Source: Nocardia transvalensis NBRC 15921
GTDB lineage: Bacteria > Actinomycetota > Actinomycetes > Mycobacteriales > Mycobacteriaceae
Reading direction: 5' to 3'
Assembly (NCBI RefSeq): GCF_000308875.1
Contig: NZ_BAGL01000052.1
Span: forward strand, 124,001-188,000
DNA length: 64,000 nucleotides
The notes beneath the pieces were generated by a model, which was not told the origin of the DNA, did no database searches, and was given only the letters and a program-made list of their open reading frames with translations. Both the position numbers and the translations under genes were made by a program. This document shows positions 1 through 7,051 of the stretch, piece by piece. The first letter of the stretch is position 1; each line of letters starts with the position of its first letter.

Positions 1-57
1 GACGGCGGCCAGGCCCAGAATGTGCGTGACGACCACCAGGTTGTAGACGAATGTCAT
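1..57 (-). CDS. N-terminus of a membrane protein, cut by the window edge
   Basis: A minus-strand frame opens with ATG at 57 and runs off the left edge after 19 codons (MTFVYNLVVVTHILGLAAV). The stretch is almost wholly hydrophobic, as in a first membrane segment. The family cannot be told from so short a piece. It faces the VOC gene at 121-534 in the same direction, 63 bases away. A short palindrome sits directly before its start. Confidence 0.45.
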   Translation of the reverse strand, partial: MTFVYNLVVVTHILGLAAV

Positions 58-58
58 G

Positions 59-73
59 ACTACACACAGTAGT
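59..73. promoter_or_regulatory. Palindrome before the left-edge gene
   Basis: ACTAC-ACACA-GTAGT ends two bases upstream of the start codon at 57. A second half-site, TGTAGTA, follows at 100-106. The half-sites resemble the TACTACA/TGTAGTA dyad bound by BlaI-family repressors, but the spacing is not a close match and no blaI gene is visible. Operator function is inference. Confidence 0.25.
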
Positions 74-120
74 TGATCAACGGTCCGTCAACGACATTAT
101 GTAGTAGAAATATCCGCCGC

Positions 121-534
121 TCATTCGGACGGGGCGGCGATATTCACCATCCAGCCGATCCCGAACCTGTCGGAGCACATCCCGAACTCGTCGCCCCACA
201 TCTGCTTCTCCAGCGGCACCGCGACGGTCCCGCCCTCGCTCAGCCGGTCCCACCAGCCGCGCAGGAGCGCCGCGTCGTCACCGCTGAGACTCACCGCGAT
301 ACTGCTGCCCGGCGCGTACTCCATGCCGGGCGGGGTGTCGGCGGCCATCAGGGTGAAGCCGTCCGGGGTCTCGAGCATGCCGTGCATGATCAGGTGCGCG
401 CCCGGCGCCTGCTCGTCGCCGAACTCGCCGAAGGTCGACAGCGTCAGAGTGCCGCCGAACACCTCCCGATAGAACTCCAGTGCCGCACGTGCGGTATCCG
501 CGAAGCTGATGTAGGGATTGAGTCGAGCCGCCAT
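121..534 (-). CDS. VOC-family (glyoxalase/PhnB-like) protein
   Basis: This 137-residue protein has the single-domain PhnB/glyoxalase pattern: an N-terminal NPYISF strand, a FYREVFGG helix, a central HLIMHGMLETPDGF segment and a C-terminal CSDRFGIGWMV strand. Such VOC proteins usually act on small molecules with or without a metal, and sequence alone does not give the substrate. The ATG at 534 is chosen over upstream frame extension because a strong AGGAGG-type ribosome site (positions 540-548) precedes it and the residues before it do not look like protein. It is a single gene, divergent from the glycosyltransferase gene at 754. The 219 bases between them show nothing definite. Confidence 0.85.
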   Translation of the reverse strand: MAARLNPYISFADTARAALEFYREVFGGTLTLSTFGEFGDEQAPGAHLIMHGMLETPDGFTLMAADTPPGMEYAPGSSIAVSLSGDDAALLRGWWDRLSEGGTVAVPLEKQMWGDEFGMCSDRFGIGWMVNIAAPSE

Positions 535-753
535 GGGAACCCTCCTGAGGGGTCTTGTCGCAGTCGCCATTCGGAGGCTAGTCCGGCGGGCGCGGCGATG
601 CGGCGGATATCGCCGCGATTCGGCGTTTCGGCGGTGTATAGCTCGGGTAGTCCTCTCCAAGTGGCTCTCTCAAGTCCATGCCGTGCTCTCCAGCGCGGGG
701 GCGAAGTGGGTCGGGTTGTCGTGGGTCGCTTGGTGGATGGCTAGGAGAAGAGG

Positions 754-1680
754 GTGGCGGTTGTACTTGTGCTGCGCGCACGCGGACTAGGTGATCTCCT
801 CACCGCGGTCCCGGCTCTCCGCGCGCTGCGCCGGGCCAGGCCACACGATCACATCGCGCTCGCCGCGCCGCATCGGCTGAAACCGATCGTGGATCTGATC
901 GCATCGGTCGACGAGATGGTTCCGACCGCGGACCCCGAGAGCCTCCGTTACGACGGTGAGCCTCCGGCGCTCGCGGTCAACCTGCACGGCGCCGGGACCG
1001 AGGGCATCGTGGAGCTGGCCAAGACCGATCCGGCCCGCATCCTCACCTATCGCAATCCCGCCTTTCCCGAGCTCCGCGGGCCGGACTGGCAGCAGGACAT
1101 GCACGATGTAGACCGCTGGTGCCACCTGCTGGAGTCCGACGGCATCGCCGCCGACCGCCGCAATCTCGGGCTGGTCCCGCCGGTGGCCACCACCAGTCAC
1201 CGCGACTGCGTGGTCGTGCACATCGGGGCCGGGTCACCGGCGCGCCGCTGGCCGCCGGAACGGTTCGCCGCCGTCGTGCGGCATCTGCTCGTGCAGGGGC
1301 GCGAGGTGGTGCTGACCGGCGACGAGTTCGAGCGCGAGATCGCCCTCAATATCGCCGCGCGCGCGGGACTGCCGCACCTGCACGTCCTCGCCGGGCAGCA
1401 GAACCTCATCGAGCTGTCCGCCACCGTCGCCGAATCGGCGCTGGTGGTATCCGGCGATACCGGCGTCGCCCATCTGGCCACCGCCTTCGGCACCCGCACC
1501 GTCCTGCTGTTCGGTCCCACGGCCCCCAGCCACAGCGGCCCGCCGCCCCACCTCCTCGGCCGCCACGTGGTGCTGTGGGCCGGCCGCACCGGCGACCACC
1601 ACGCCGACACCCCCGACCCCGGCCTCCTCGAGATCAGCGTCGCCGAGGTCGTCGACGCCATCGATAAACAACTCCGCTAG
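754..1680 (+). CDS. Family 9 glycosyltransferase (heptosyltransferase-like)
   Basis: The 308-residue product has the GT-B layout of family GT9, the ADP-heptose:LPS heptosyltransferases. An N-terminal VLVLRARGLGDLLTAVPALR opens the first Rossmann half. A VVHIGAGSPARRWPPERF segment follows near residue 150. The donor-side motif VSGDTGVAHLA...LFGPT lies near residues 235-255. Actinobacteria do not make LPS, so the family members here probably transfer a sugar to a cell-wall or capsule glycan; donor and acceptor are unknown. GTG at 754 has an AGGAGA ribosome site a few bases before it. The gene is monocistronic and convergent with the ArsR gene, 64 bases away. Confidence 0.85.
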   Translation: MAVVLVLRARGLGDLLTAVPALRALRRARPHDHIALAAPHRLKPIVDLIASVDEMVPTADPESLRYDGEPPALAVNLHGAGTEGIVELAKTDPARILTYRNPAFPELRGPDWQQDMHDVDRWCHLLESDGIAADRRNLGLVPPVATTSHRDCVVVHIGAGSPARRWPPERFAAVVRHLLVQGREVVLTGDEFEREIALNIAARAGLPHLHVLAGQQNLIELSATVAESALVVSGDTGVAHLATAFGTRTVLLFGPTAPSHSGPPPHLLGRHVVLWAGRTGDHHADTPDPGLLEISVAEVVDAIDKQLR

Positions 1681-1744
1681 CGCCCCTGGCCCGGCACCAG
1701 CGTCGACCGCCGCCGCCCGGCCTACCGCCGCGTGGGCTGACCCG

Positions 1745-2092
1745 CTACTTCCGCGCCTCGGACAGGGCCGCCGAATAGGAGGCGAGGGCGCTCGGCCAGA
1801 ACTGTTCCAGGTAGTCGCGGGCGTCGGCCAAGCCGCGGGGGTCCAGGGAGTAGAGGCGGTGGTTGCCCGCGGGGCGGACCATCACCAGGCGGGCCTCGCG
1901 GAGAACTCGGAGGTGCTGGGAGACCGCGGAACTGCTCACGCCGACGGTGGCGGCCAGGTCGCCGACCGATCGCGGCGCCTGCGGCAGGGCCTCGAAAATC
2001 GCTCTGCGGGTCGGGTCCGCGAGAGCGGTCAACGCCTTGACTCCGTTAGTCGCCACTGAAATAGAGTGCCGGTTCTGCGGCGTGCCGGTCAA
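1745..2092 (-). CDS. ArsR-family winged-helix regulator
   Basis: A small (up to 115 residues) ArsR/SmtB-type repressor. It has ALADPTRRAIFEAL in the first helices, SVGDLAATVGVSSSAVSQHLRVLREARLV as the recognition helix-turn-helix, and a GNHRLYSLDP wing. No CxC metal site is present, so it belongs to the non-metal group that usually controls a neighbouring gene. The start is uncertain: TTG at 2092 gives 115 residues and GTG at 2056 gives 103; neither has a clear ribosome site. It is divergent from the M23 peptidase gene at 2241 across about 150 bases, so that gene or itself is the likely target. Confidence 0.85.
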   Translation of the reverse strand: MTGTPQNRHSISVATNGVKALTALADPTRRAIFEALPQAPRSVGDLAATVGVSSSAVSQHLRVLREARLVMVRPAGNHRLYSLDPRGLADARDYLEQFWPSALASYSAALSEARK

Positions 2093-2240
2093 GACGCGGC
2101 AGCGTGCGATCGAACCCGGTCGAAGGCATTTTCCCTGCGTGTAGCCCCCTGGACGACACGGTACGGCGGCCGCGTCGCGGCGCTGTGATGGTCACAACAC
2201 GATTACGGAACCGCCCGGATCCTGTCGTAGGTTCCCAGCC

Positions 2241-2912
2241 ATGCCCGTGACCGTTTCGTTACCTTCGCGGCGGGCCCGCCGGACCGCCCAGGCCGTCGCG
2301 ATCACCGCCGTCGTCGGCGCCTCGCTCGGCGCGCTGTCCGCCGCCGACCGCCACGGCGAGAGTCCTGCTCCCGGCCTCGCCGCTCTCCAGCAGACTCTGC
2401 CGCCCGCTCCCCCGGCCCCCGTCGCGGCCGACGCCCCGCACGTGCTCACCGCCCACGAGGAGCCGCACCTCGACTGGCCGCTGGCCAAGACGGCGCAGGA
2501 GATCCGCCCGCAGTCGGTGCGGCCGGTGGCGGGCGCGCTGAGCTCCCTGTTCGGGGTGCGCTGGGGCGCGCAGCACGCGGGTATCGACTTCGCCGACGCG
2601 CTCGGGAGCCCGATCGCCGCGGTCACCGACGGCGTGGTCCTCGAGGCCGGGCCCGCCTCCGGATTCGGCATGTGGGTGCGGGTGCGGCAGGACGACGGCA
2701 CGGTCGGGGTCTACGGCCACGTCAACGACATCCTCGTCGGCGCCGGACAGCACGTGCGCGCCGGCGACACCATCGCCACGGTCGGCAACCGCGGCTTCTC
2801 CACCGGGCCGCACCTGCACTACGAGGTGTGGACCCAGGACAACGGCGACAAGATCGATCCCATCCCGTGGCTCGTCGCCCGCGGCATCGATGTGGGCGCG
2901 CTGCACGACTGA
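2241..2912 (+). CDS. Secreted M23 (LytM-like) murein peptidase
   Basis: The 223-residue protein has a basic N-terminus and a hydrophobic stretch (about residues 14-32), likely a signal peptide or anchor. A Pro/Ala-rich linker then leads to a C-terminal M23 domain. Zinc ligands are seen as HAGIDFAD (HxxxD) near residue 113 and HLHYE (HxH) near residue 192. M23 enzymes cut peptide bridges in peptidoglycan, and all catalytic positions are kept, so it should be active. The ATG lies seven bases after a TAGGTT box (2228-2233), which fits a leaderless transcript. It is divergent from an ArsR gene. Confidence 0.9.
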   Translation: MPVTVSLPSRRARRTAQAVAITAVVGASLGALSAADRHGESPAPGLAALQQTLPPAPPAPVAADAPHVLTAHEEPHLDWPLAKTAQEIRPQSVRPVAGALSSLFGVRWGAQHAGIDFADALGSPIAAVTDGVVLEAGPASGFGMWVRVRQDDGTVGVYGHVNDILVGAGQHVRAGDTIATVGNRGFSTGPHLHYEVWTQDNGDKIDPIPWLVARGIDVGALHD

Positions 2913-2960
2913 CGCCCCGCGGAACCCGTTGACGCCGTAGGTGGTTGGCGGCGGATTCTC

Positions 2961-2972
2961 ATACCCGGGTAT
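2961..2972. promoter_or_regulatory. 12-base perfect palindrome upstream of the membrane-protein gene
   Basis: ATACCCGGGTAT is a perfect palindrome about 50 bases before the TAGCGT box of the gene at 3034. It could be an operator for an unlinked regulator. Nothing else supports this. Confidence 0.25.
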
Positions 2973-3033
2973 CGGGTGCGGACAGCACCGGCGGGTGACG
3001 TGCGCGCGTGGTCGCCGCTCTTAGCGTCGGCCT

Positions 3034-4065
3034 ATGACCACGACTGCTGTCGTATCCGCGTCCCTCCGGCGGTGGCATCGGCCACTGCTCGTCACCACCG
3101 CGCTCATGGGCGGGCTGGTCCTGTTCTCGCTGGCCGCCATGCTCGTCGATCACCGGCAGCTGATGGGAGAATCGGTGTGGCTCAAGCCGTTCAAGTTCGG
3201 GCTGGCGTTCACGCTGTACTCCGGGACGCTGGCCTGGCTGCTGTCGCTGCCGCACCGGGGGTCGCGGGCCACCTGGTGGCTGGGGACACTGTTCGCGGTG
3301 ACCGGGTTCGTGGATGTCGGCTTCATCGTCCTGCAGGCCGCGCGCGGCACGTTCAGCCACTTCAACGCCGACCACGCCGACCGCGTGAACGATATCGGGC
3401 AGATGGTCTTCGCCTCGGGCGTGCCGGGGCTGTTCGTGGCGAATCTGGCCATCGCGGTGATCCTTTCGTGGCAGCGGATCCTGGACCGGCCGGCCTCGCG
3501 CGCCGTCCACGCGGGGCTGGCGCTGGCCGTCGCGGGGATGGCGCTCGGCTACCTGATGGGTTTCACCGGCGAGCAGACCGCGCTCGACGCCGAGGGCCGT
3601 ACGGTGCCGCTGGCGGCCGGGCACACCGTCACCGAGACCGCGCAGCCCGGCCGCGACGCGGGCGCCACCATGCCGATCACGCATTGGAGCACCGTCGGCG
3701 GCGACCTCCGCGTCCCGCATTTCGCCGGGCTGCACGGCATCCAGGTCCTGCTCGCCGCGGCCCTCGCCCTGGCCTGGCTGGCCCGCCGTCATCCGTGGCT
3801 GACCGAGCGAGTCCGGGCGCGCCTCGTCGGGGTCTGGGCGGTCGGATACGCGGGATTGCTCGCCTTGCTGCTGCGGCAGGCGCTCCGCGCTCAGCCGTTG
3901 CTCCGCCCGGATACGGAAACGGCCGTCACGGCAGTGATCCTGGCCGCGCTCACGCTCACCGCCACGGCCGCGATCGTCGCCCGGGCGCGCCACACGGGCC
4001 CCACAGCCGTCACCGCCCCGCGCCGGGAACCAGTGCGGCGCGTGGTGCCGGCACATCTTCGGTGA
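3034..4065 (+). CDS. Integral membrane protein of unknown function
   Basis: A 343-residue protein with about seven hydrophobic helices. Clear ones are near residues 18-40, 50-68, 76-95, 125-147, 155-173, 230-247 and 265-285. A polar loop at about 178-225 contains VPHFAGLHGIQ, placed as a conserved loop just before the sixth helix. I do not recognise a named family; similar proteins are common, unnamed membrane proteins in actinobacteria. The start codon follows a TAGCGT box (3022-3027) by six bases, so the message is probably leaderless. It is single and is followed convergently by the small Cys-rich gene. Confidence 0.75.
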   Translation: MTTTAVVSASLRRWHRPLLVTTALMGGLVLFSLAAMLVDHRQLMGESVWLKPFKFGLAFTLYSGTLAWLLSLPHRGSRATWWLGTLFAVTGFVDVGFIVLQAARGTFSHFNADHADRVNDIGQMVFASGVPGLFVANLAIAVILSWQRILDRPASRAVHAGLALAVAGMALGYLMGFTGEQTALDAEGRTVPLAAGHTVTETAQPGRDAGATMPITHWSTVGGDLRVPHFAGLHGIQVLLAAALALAWLARRHPWLTERVRARLVGVWAVGYAGLLALLLRQALRAQPLLRPDTETAVTAVILAALTLTATAAIVARARHTGPTAVTAPRREPVRRVVPAHLR

Positions 4066-4091
4066 CGGCACGCGGAAGATGCCGCCCGTTC

Positions 4092-4445
4092 TCAGCGCAG
4101 GCGCTCGGCATCCTTGGTGAGGGCTACGAGGGTGGCGGTGAGTTCGGCCAGTTCGCTCGCGTCGGCGCCCTCGGCGACGGCGGTGGCGACATCCTCGGCG
4201 GCGCAGCGCGCGGCGAACCAGCGGTCGGCCAGATCGGTGGCCTCCTGGGCGCTCAGTACGACGGAATCCTCCGGAATGCCGGTGCCCTCCAGGCCCTTCC
4301 GATGCTCGTAGGCCCGCTGGCGGCAGGACTGCCGGCAGTAGCGGCGCCGCCGCCCCACCTCCGATTCGGCGATCTCGCGCCCGCACCACAGACAGGACAC
4401 ACGGCGTTCGGAGGTACTACGACCTGACCTGGGCGTACACAGCAC
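4092..4445 (-). CDS. Small Cys-rich (zinc-finger-like) protein
   Basis: Up to 117 residues. The first part holds CLWCGREI and then RRRYCRQSCRQRAYEHR, that is CxxC followed some 17 residues later by CxxxC, a likely zinc-binding treble-clef or ribbon. The second half is a predicted alpha-helical region rich in Ala, Glu and Asp, possibly coiled coil. Small proteins of this shape are widespread in Nocardia and Mycobacterium but I know no function for them. The GTG at 4445 has AAGG about 12 bases upstream; a second GTG at 4400 is also possible. It reads away from the repeat array upstream of rbpA. Confidence 0.65.
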   Translation of the reverse strand: MLCTPRSGRSTSERRVSCLWCGREIAESEVGRRRRYCRQSCRQRAYEHRKGLEGTGIPEDSVVLSAQEATDLADRWFAARCAAEDVATAVAEGADASELAELTATLVALTKDAERLR

Positions 4446-4556
4446 GCGGACACCTTAGCCCCGACCGGCCCGAACACAAACGACCCCGCCGCGAGAAAAC
4501 GCCGCATGTCCGAACCGACCGCCCCGTCCGCCACCTCGGCGGCAATCGGGGTGGGG

Positions 4557-4686
4557 CCTACCGCCCTACCAAGGGGCCCAGGCGGCAAGTAGGGGCGAGA
4601 CCTACCGCCCATCCAGGACCCTGGCGGCGGGCGACGGTGAGACCTACCGCCCTCACCCAGGACCCTGGCGGCAGGCGGCTGCGAGA
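4557..4686. repeat. Three tandem 42-44-base repeats before rbpA
   Basis: Three degenerate direct units lie head to tail at 4557-4600, 4601-4642 and 4643-4686. Each begins CCTACCGCCC, has GGCGG in its middle and ends GAGA; a fourth start, CCTA, follows at 4687. CCGCC...GGCGG within each unit can form a short hairpin, and units 2 and 3 also hold the dyad CCAGG-A-CCCTGG. The array fills most of the 345-base gap (4446-4790) between the Cys-rich gene and rbpA. It could be a protein-binding array or a structured leader on the minus strand; neither is proven. Confidence 0.7.
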
Positions 4687-4716
4687 CCTACTAGAATGTC
4701 AGGGTTGACCGTTGCC

Positions 4717-4746
4717 GGGAACTGAAGTAAGCCGCGGCGCGTTCAT
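4717..4746 (+). promoter_or_regulatory. SigH/SigR-type promoter of rbpA
   Basis: GGGAAC at 4717-4722 is followed by exactly 18 bases and then GTTCAT at 4741-4746. This matches the thiol-oxidative-stress sigma factor consensus (GGAA(T/C)-N18-GTT) of Streptomyces SigR and mycobacterial SigH. In Streptomyces coelicolor rbpA is a known SigR target, which agrees. A TTGACC element at 4705-4710 may be part of a second, SigA-type promoter. The ribosome site GAGAGGA stands before the ATG at 4791. Confidence 0.7.
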
Positions 4747-4790
4747 ACTCGTGTAGGACGTTGCCGACAGGCTAGAGAGGACCGCACACC

Positions 4791-5126
4791 ATGGCAGATC
4801 GCGTACTCCGAGGCAGCCGGCTCGGAGCGGTGAGCTACGAGACCGACCGCGACCACGACCTGGCGCCGCGTCGGGTGGCGCGGTACCGGACGGACAACGG
4901 CGAGGAATTCGACGTTCCCTTCGCCGACGATGCCGAGATCCCGCCGACGTGGCTGTGCCGCAACGGCCAGGAGGGCATCCTGATCGAGGGCACCACCCAG
5001 GAGCCCAAGAAGACCAAGCCCCCGCGCACCCACTGGGACATGCTGCTGGAGCGCCGGTCCAAGGACGAGCTCGAAGAGCTCCTCCAGGAGCGCCTGGACC
5101 TGCTCAAGACCCGCCGCGGCCGGTAG
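4791..5126 (+). CDS. rbpA: RNA polymerase-binding protein RbpA
   Basis: The 111-residue product is RbpA, the essential actinobacterial activator that holds the principal sigma factor on RNA polymerase and helps promoter opening. The N-terminal tail (MADRVLRGSRLGAVSYE) contacts the polymerase and open complex. The core barrel runs through about residue 70 and carries a lone Cys at WLCRNGQEG. After a basic linker (TQEPKKTKPPRTHWDMLLERR), the C-terminal sigma-interaction helix ends RRGR. Length and sequence are typical. A stress-type promoter lies upstream and a strong terminator downstream, so it is transcribed alone. Confidence 0.97.
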   Translation: MADRVLRGSRLGAVSYETDRDHDLAPRRVARYRTDNGEEFDVPFADDAEIPPTWLCRNGQEGILIEGTTQEPKKTKPPRTHWDMLLERRSKDELEELLQERLDLLKTRRGR

Positions 5127-5137
5127 AGATACGACGA

Positions 5138-5170
5138 AAGGCCCCCTCTGCAAAGAGGGGGCCTTTTCTT
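5138..5170. terminator. Bidirectional intrinsic terminator between rbpA and the exporter operon
   Basis: A 12-base-pair stem pairs AAGGCCCCCTCT (5138-5149) with AGAGGGGGCCTT (5154-5165) around the loop GCAA. A T-rich stretch follows on the plus strand and an A/T stretch precedes it, so it can end both rbpA from the left and the synthetase/exporter operon from the right. Confidence 0.9.
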
Positions 5171-5177
5171 GCCCTCG

Positions 5178-6068
5178 TCAGTGGCTGGCGACCTTGCGGT
5201 ACTGGAGGAGCGCCAGCGGGACGGCGACGGCCAGGATGGCCAGGGAGCAGAGGACGGAGTAGCCGACGCAGTGGTCGGCGGGCCAGCCGTGCGGCGGGAT
5301 GAAGGTCGGCGGCGCGCCGTTGTCGAACAGCCTGCGCCCGGCCGCCGAGACCGCGGTGATCGGATTCCACGCGGCGATGGCGCGCAGCGGGCCCGGCAGC
5401 GTCTCGCTCGAGATGAACGCCGAGGAGATGAAGGTGACCGGGAACAGCCAGATCAGGCCCGCGCTCTGCGCCACCTCCACGCTCGGCGACAGCAGCCCGG
5501 TCAGCGCGCCCACCCACGACATCGCGAACGCGAACAGCAGGATCACCCCGAAACCCAGTGCGGCGTCGGCGATTCCGCTGTGAATGCGCCAGCCGACCAC
5601 GTACCCGCAGCCCACCATCACCGCGAGGGCCAGCACGTTCACCATCAGATCCGACAGGGTGCGGCCCATCAGCACCGCCAGCCGCGACATCGGCAGCGTC
5701 CGCATCCGGTCGATGATCCCCTTCTGCAGGTCGTTGGCCAGGCCGACCGTCGTGAACGCCGCGTTGAACGCGACGGTCTGGGTGAAGATGCCCGCCAGCA
5801 GGAACTCCCGGTACTGACCGCCGCCCAGCGACGCGCCGAAGATGTAGGCGAACAGGAAGACGAACATCAGCGGCTGGATGGTCGCGGTCACCAGCAGCGT
5901 CGGGACCCGCAGGATGGTCAGCAGATTGCGGTAGGCGACGATGGCGCTGTCGCGGAACACCCGCACCGGCGCGGCGATATCGGCGACGCCACGATCCGGC
6001 GCCTGCCCGGGCGCGGAATCGGACGGTGCCGCAACGGAATCCGTCGCCGCGAGTTCGGCCGTCTTCAC
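5178..6068 (-). CDS. ABC-2 type exporter permease (DrrB-like)
   Basis: A 296-residue ABC-2 permease of the daunorubicin-exporter (DrrB) type. After a polar N-terminal tail of about 35 residues come six predicted membrane helices, with the family motif GIIDRMRTLPMSR after the second helix. The last helix ends LLQYRKVASH. It should form a dimer with the ATPase encoded just upstream and move a lipophilic small molecule out across the membrane. Its GTG at 6068 overlaps the ATPase stop as GTGA. It is the last gene of the peptide-synthetase operon, so the synthetase product is the likely cargo. Confidence 0.9.
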   Translation of the reverse strand: MKTAELAATDSVAAPSDSAPGQAPDRGVADIAAPVRVFRDSAIVAYRNLLTILRVPTLLVTATIQPLMFVFLFAYIFGASLGGGQYREFLLAGIFTQTVAFNAAFTTVGLANDLQKGIIDRMRTLPMSRLAVLMGRTLSDLMVNVLALAVMVGCGYVVGWRIHSGIADAALGFGVILLFAFAMSWVGALTGLLSPSVEVAQSAGLIWLFPVTFISSAFISSETLPGPLRAIAAWNPITAVSAAGRRLFDNGAPPTFIPPHGWPADHCVGYSVLCSLAILAVAVPLALLQYRKVASH

Positions 6069-7051
6069 GACATGATCTCCTCTGCTACGTCGTCTTTCTC
6101 GGATTCGGCGGCGAGCGCGGGCGTTCCGGTCAGCGACAGGAACACGTCGTCGAGGCTCGGGCGATGCACGGACGCGTCCACCACGCACACGCCCGCGTCG
6201 TCGAGGCGGCGTAAGGCCTCGACCATGGTGCGCGAGCCGTCGCCGACCACCACCGACACCTGCTCGGCGCCCGCCTCGTGCGCGGGTTCGCCGACGCCGA
6301 CCTGTGCCAGCACCGACAGCGCGGGCGCGGGGTCCTGTCCGGCGGCCAGCGTCACGGTGAGGCGGTCGCCGCCGATGGACGTCTTCAGCTCGTCGGCCGA
6401 GCCGCGCGCGATCACGCGGCCGCGGTCGATGACGGTGATCCGGTCGGCGAGCAGATCGGCCTCCTCCAGGTACTGCGTGGTGAGCAGCACGGTGGTGCCG
6501 TCGTCGACCAGATCGCCGATGACGCGCCACATCTCCATGCGGCCGCGCGGATCGAGACCCGTGGTCGGCTCGTCCAGCACGACGACCGCGGGCCGCGCCA
6601 CCAGCGCGCCCGCCAGGTCGAGCCGCCGCGCCATACCGCCGGAGTAGGTGCCCGCGCGGCGGTCCGCGGCGTGCTCGAGTCCGAGCGCCGCCAGCAGTTC
6701 GGTGGCGCGCGCGGCGGCCGGCTTGTGCGCCATCCCGTACAGCCGGGCCACCATGCGCAGATTCTCGAAACCGGACAGGTTGGCGTCGACGGCGGCGTAC
6801 TGCCCCGACAGGCCGATGCGGGTGCGGGCGCTCGCCGGATCGCGCAGGACGTCCACACCCGCCACGCGCACCTCGCCCGCGGTCGGTGCGAGCAGCGTGG
6901 TGACGATCCGCACGGTCGTGGTCTTCCCGGCCCCGTTCGGGCCCAGCAGGCCCATGACCGTGCCGGACGGTATCTCCAGATCTATCCCGTCCAGCACCCG
7001 CGCCTTGCCGTAGCACTTCACCAGGCCGGCGACCTCCACCGCCAGACTCAT
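6065..7051 (-). CDS. ABC exporter ATPase (DrrA family)
   Basis: A 328-residue ATPase of the drug-resistance DrrA family. GPNGAGKTTT (Walker A) lies near residue 37, the Q-loop is LSGQYAAVD, the signature is TYSGGMARRLDLA, Walker B is VVLDEPTTGLD, and the H-region is replaced by LLTTQYLEEAD as usual in DrrA. The C-terminal 90 residues form the DrrA-specific regulatory part with SLDDVFLSLTG. The ATG at 7051 overlaps the synthetase stop codon by four bases (ATGA), and its own stop overlaps the permease start, so translation of the three genes is coupled. Confidence 0.93.
   Translation of the reverse strand: MSLAVEVAGLVKCYGKARVLDGIDLEIPSGTVMGLLGPNGAGKTTTVRIVTTLLAPTAGEVRVAGVDVLRDPASARTRIGLSGQYAAVDANLSGFENLRMVARLYGMAHKPAAARATELLAALGLEHAADRRAGTYSGGMARRLDLAGALVARPAVVVLDEPTTGLDPRGRMEMWRVIGDLVDDGTTVLLTTQYLEEADLLADRITVIDRGRVIARGSADELKTSIGGDRLTVTLAAGQDPAPALSVLAQVGVGEPAHEAGAEQVSVVVGDGSRTMVEALRRLDDAGVCVVDASVHRPSLDDVFLSLTGTPALAAESEKDDVAEEIMS

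Noticed and set aside
2959..4389. A 476-codon minus-strand frame
   Set aside because: Antisense shadow of the membrane-protein gene at 3034-4065; composition is Arg/Gly-rich without a fold.
4253..4612. Minus-strand frame covering the rbpA-upstream repeats
   Set aside because: It starts inside the repeat array, overlaps the Cys-rich gene in another frame and has no plausible product.
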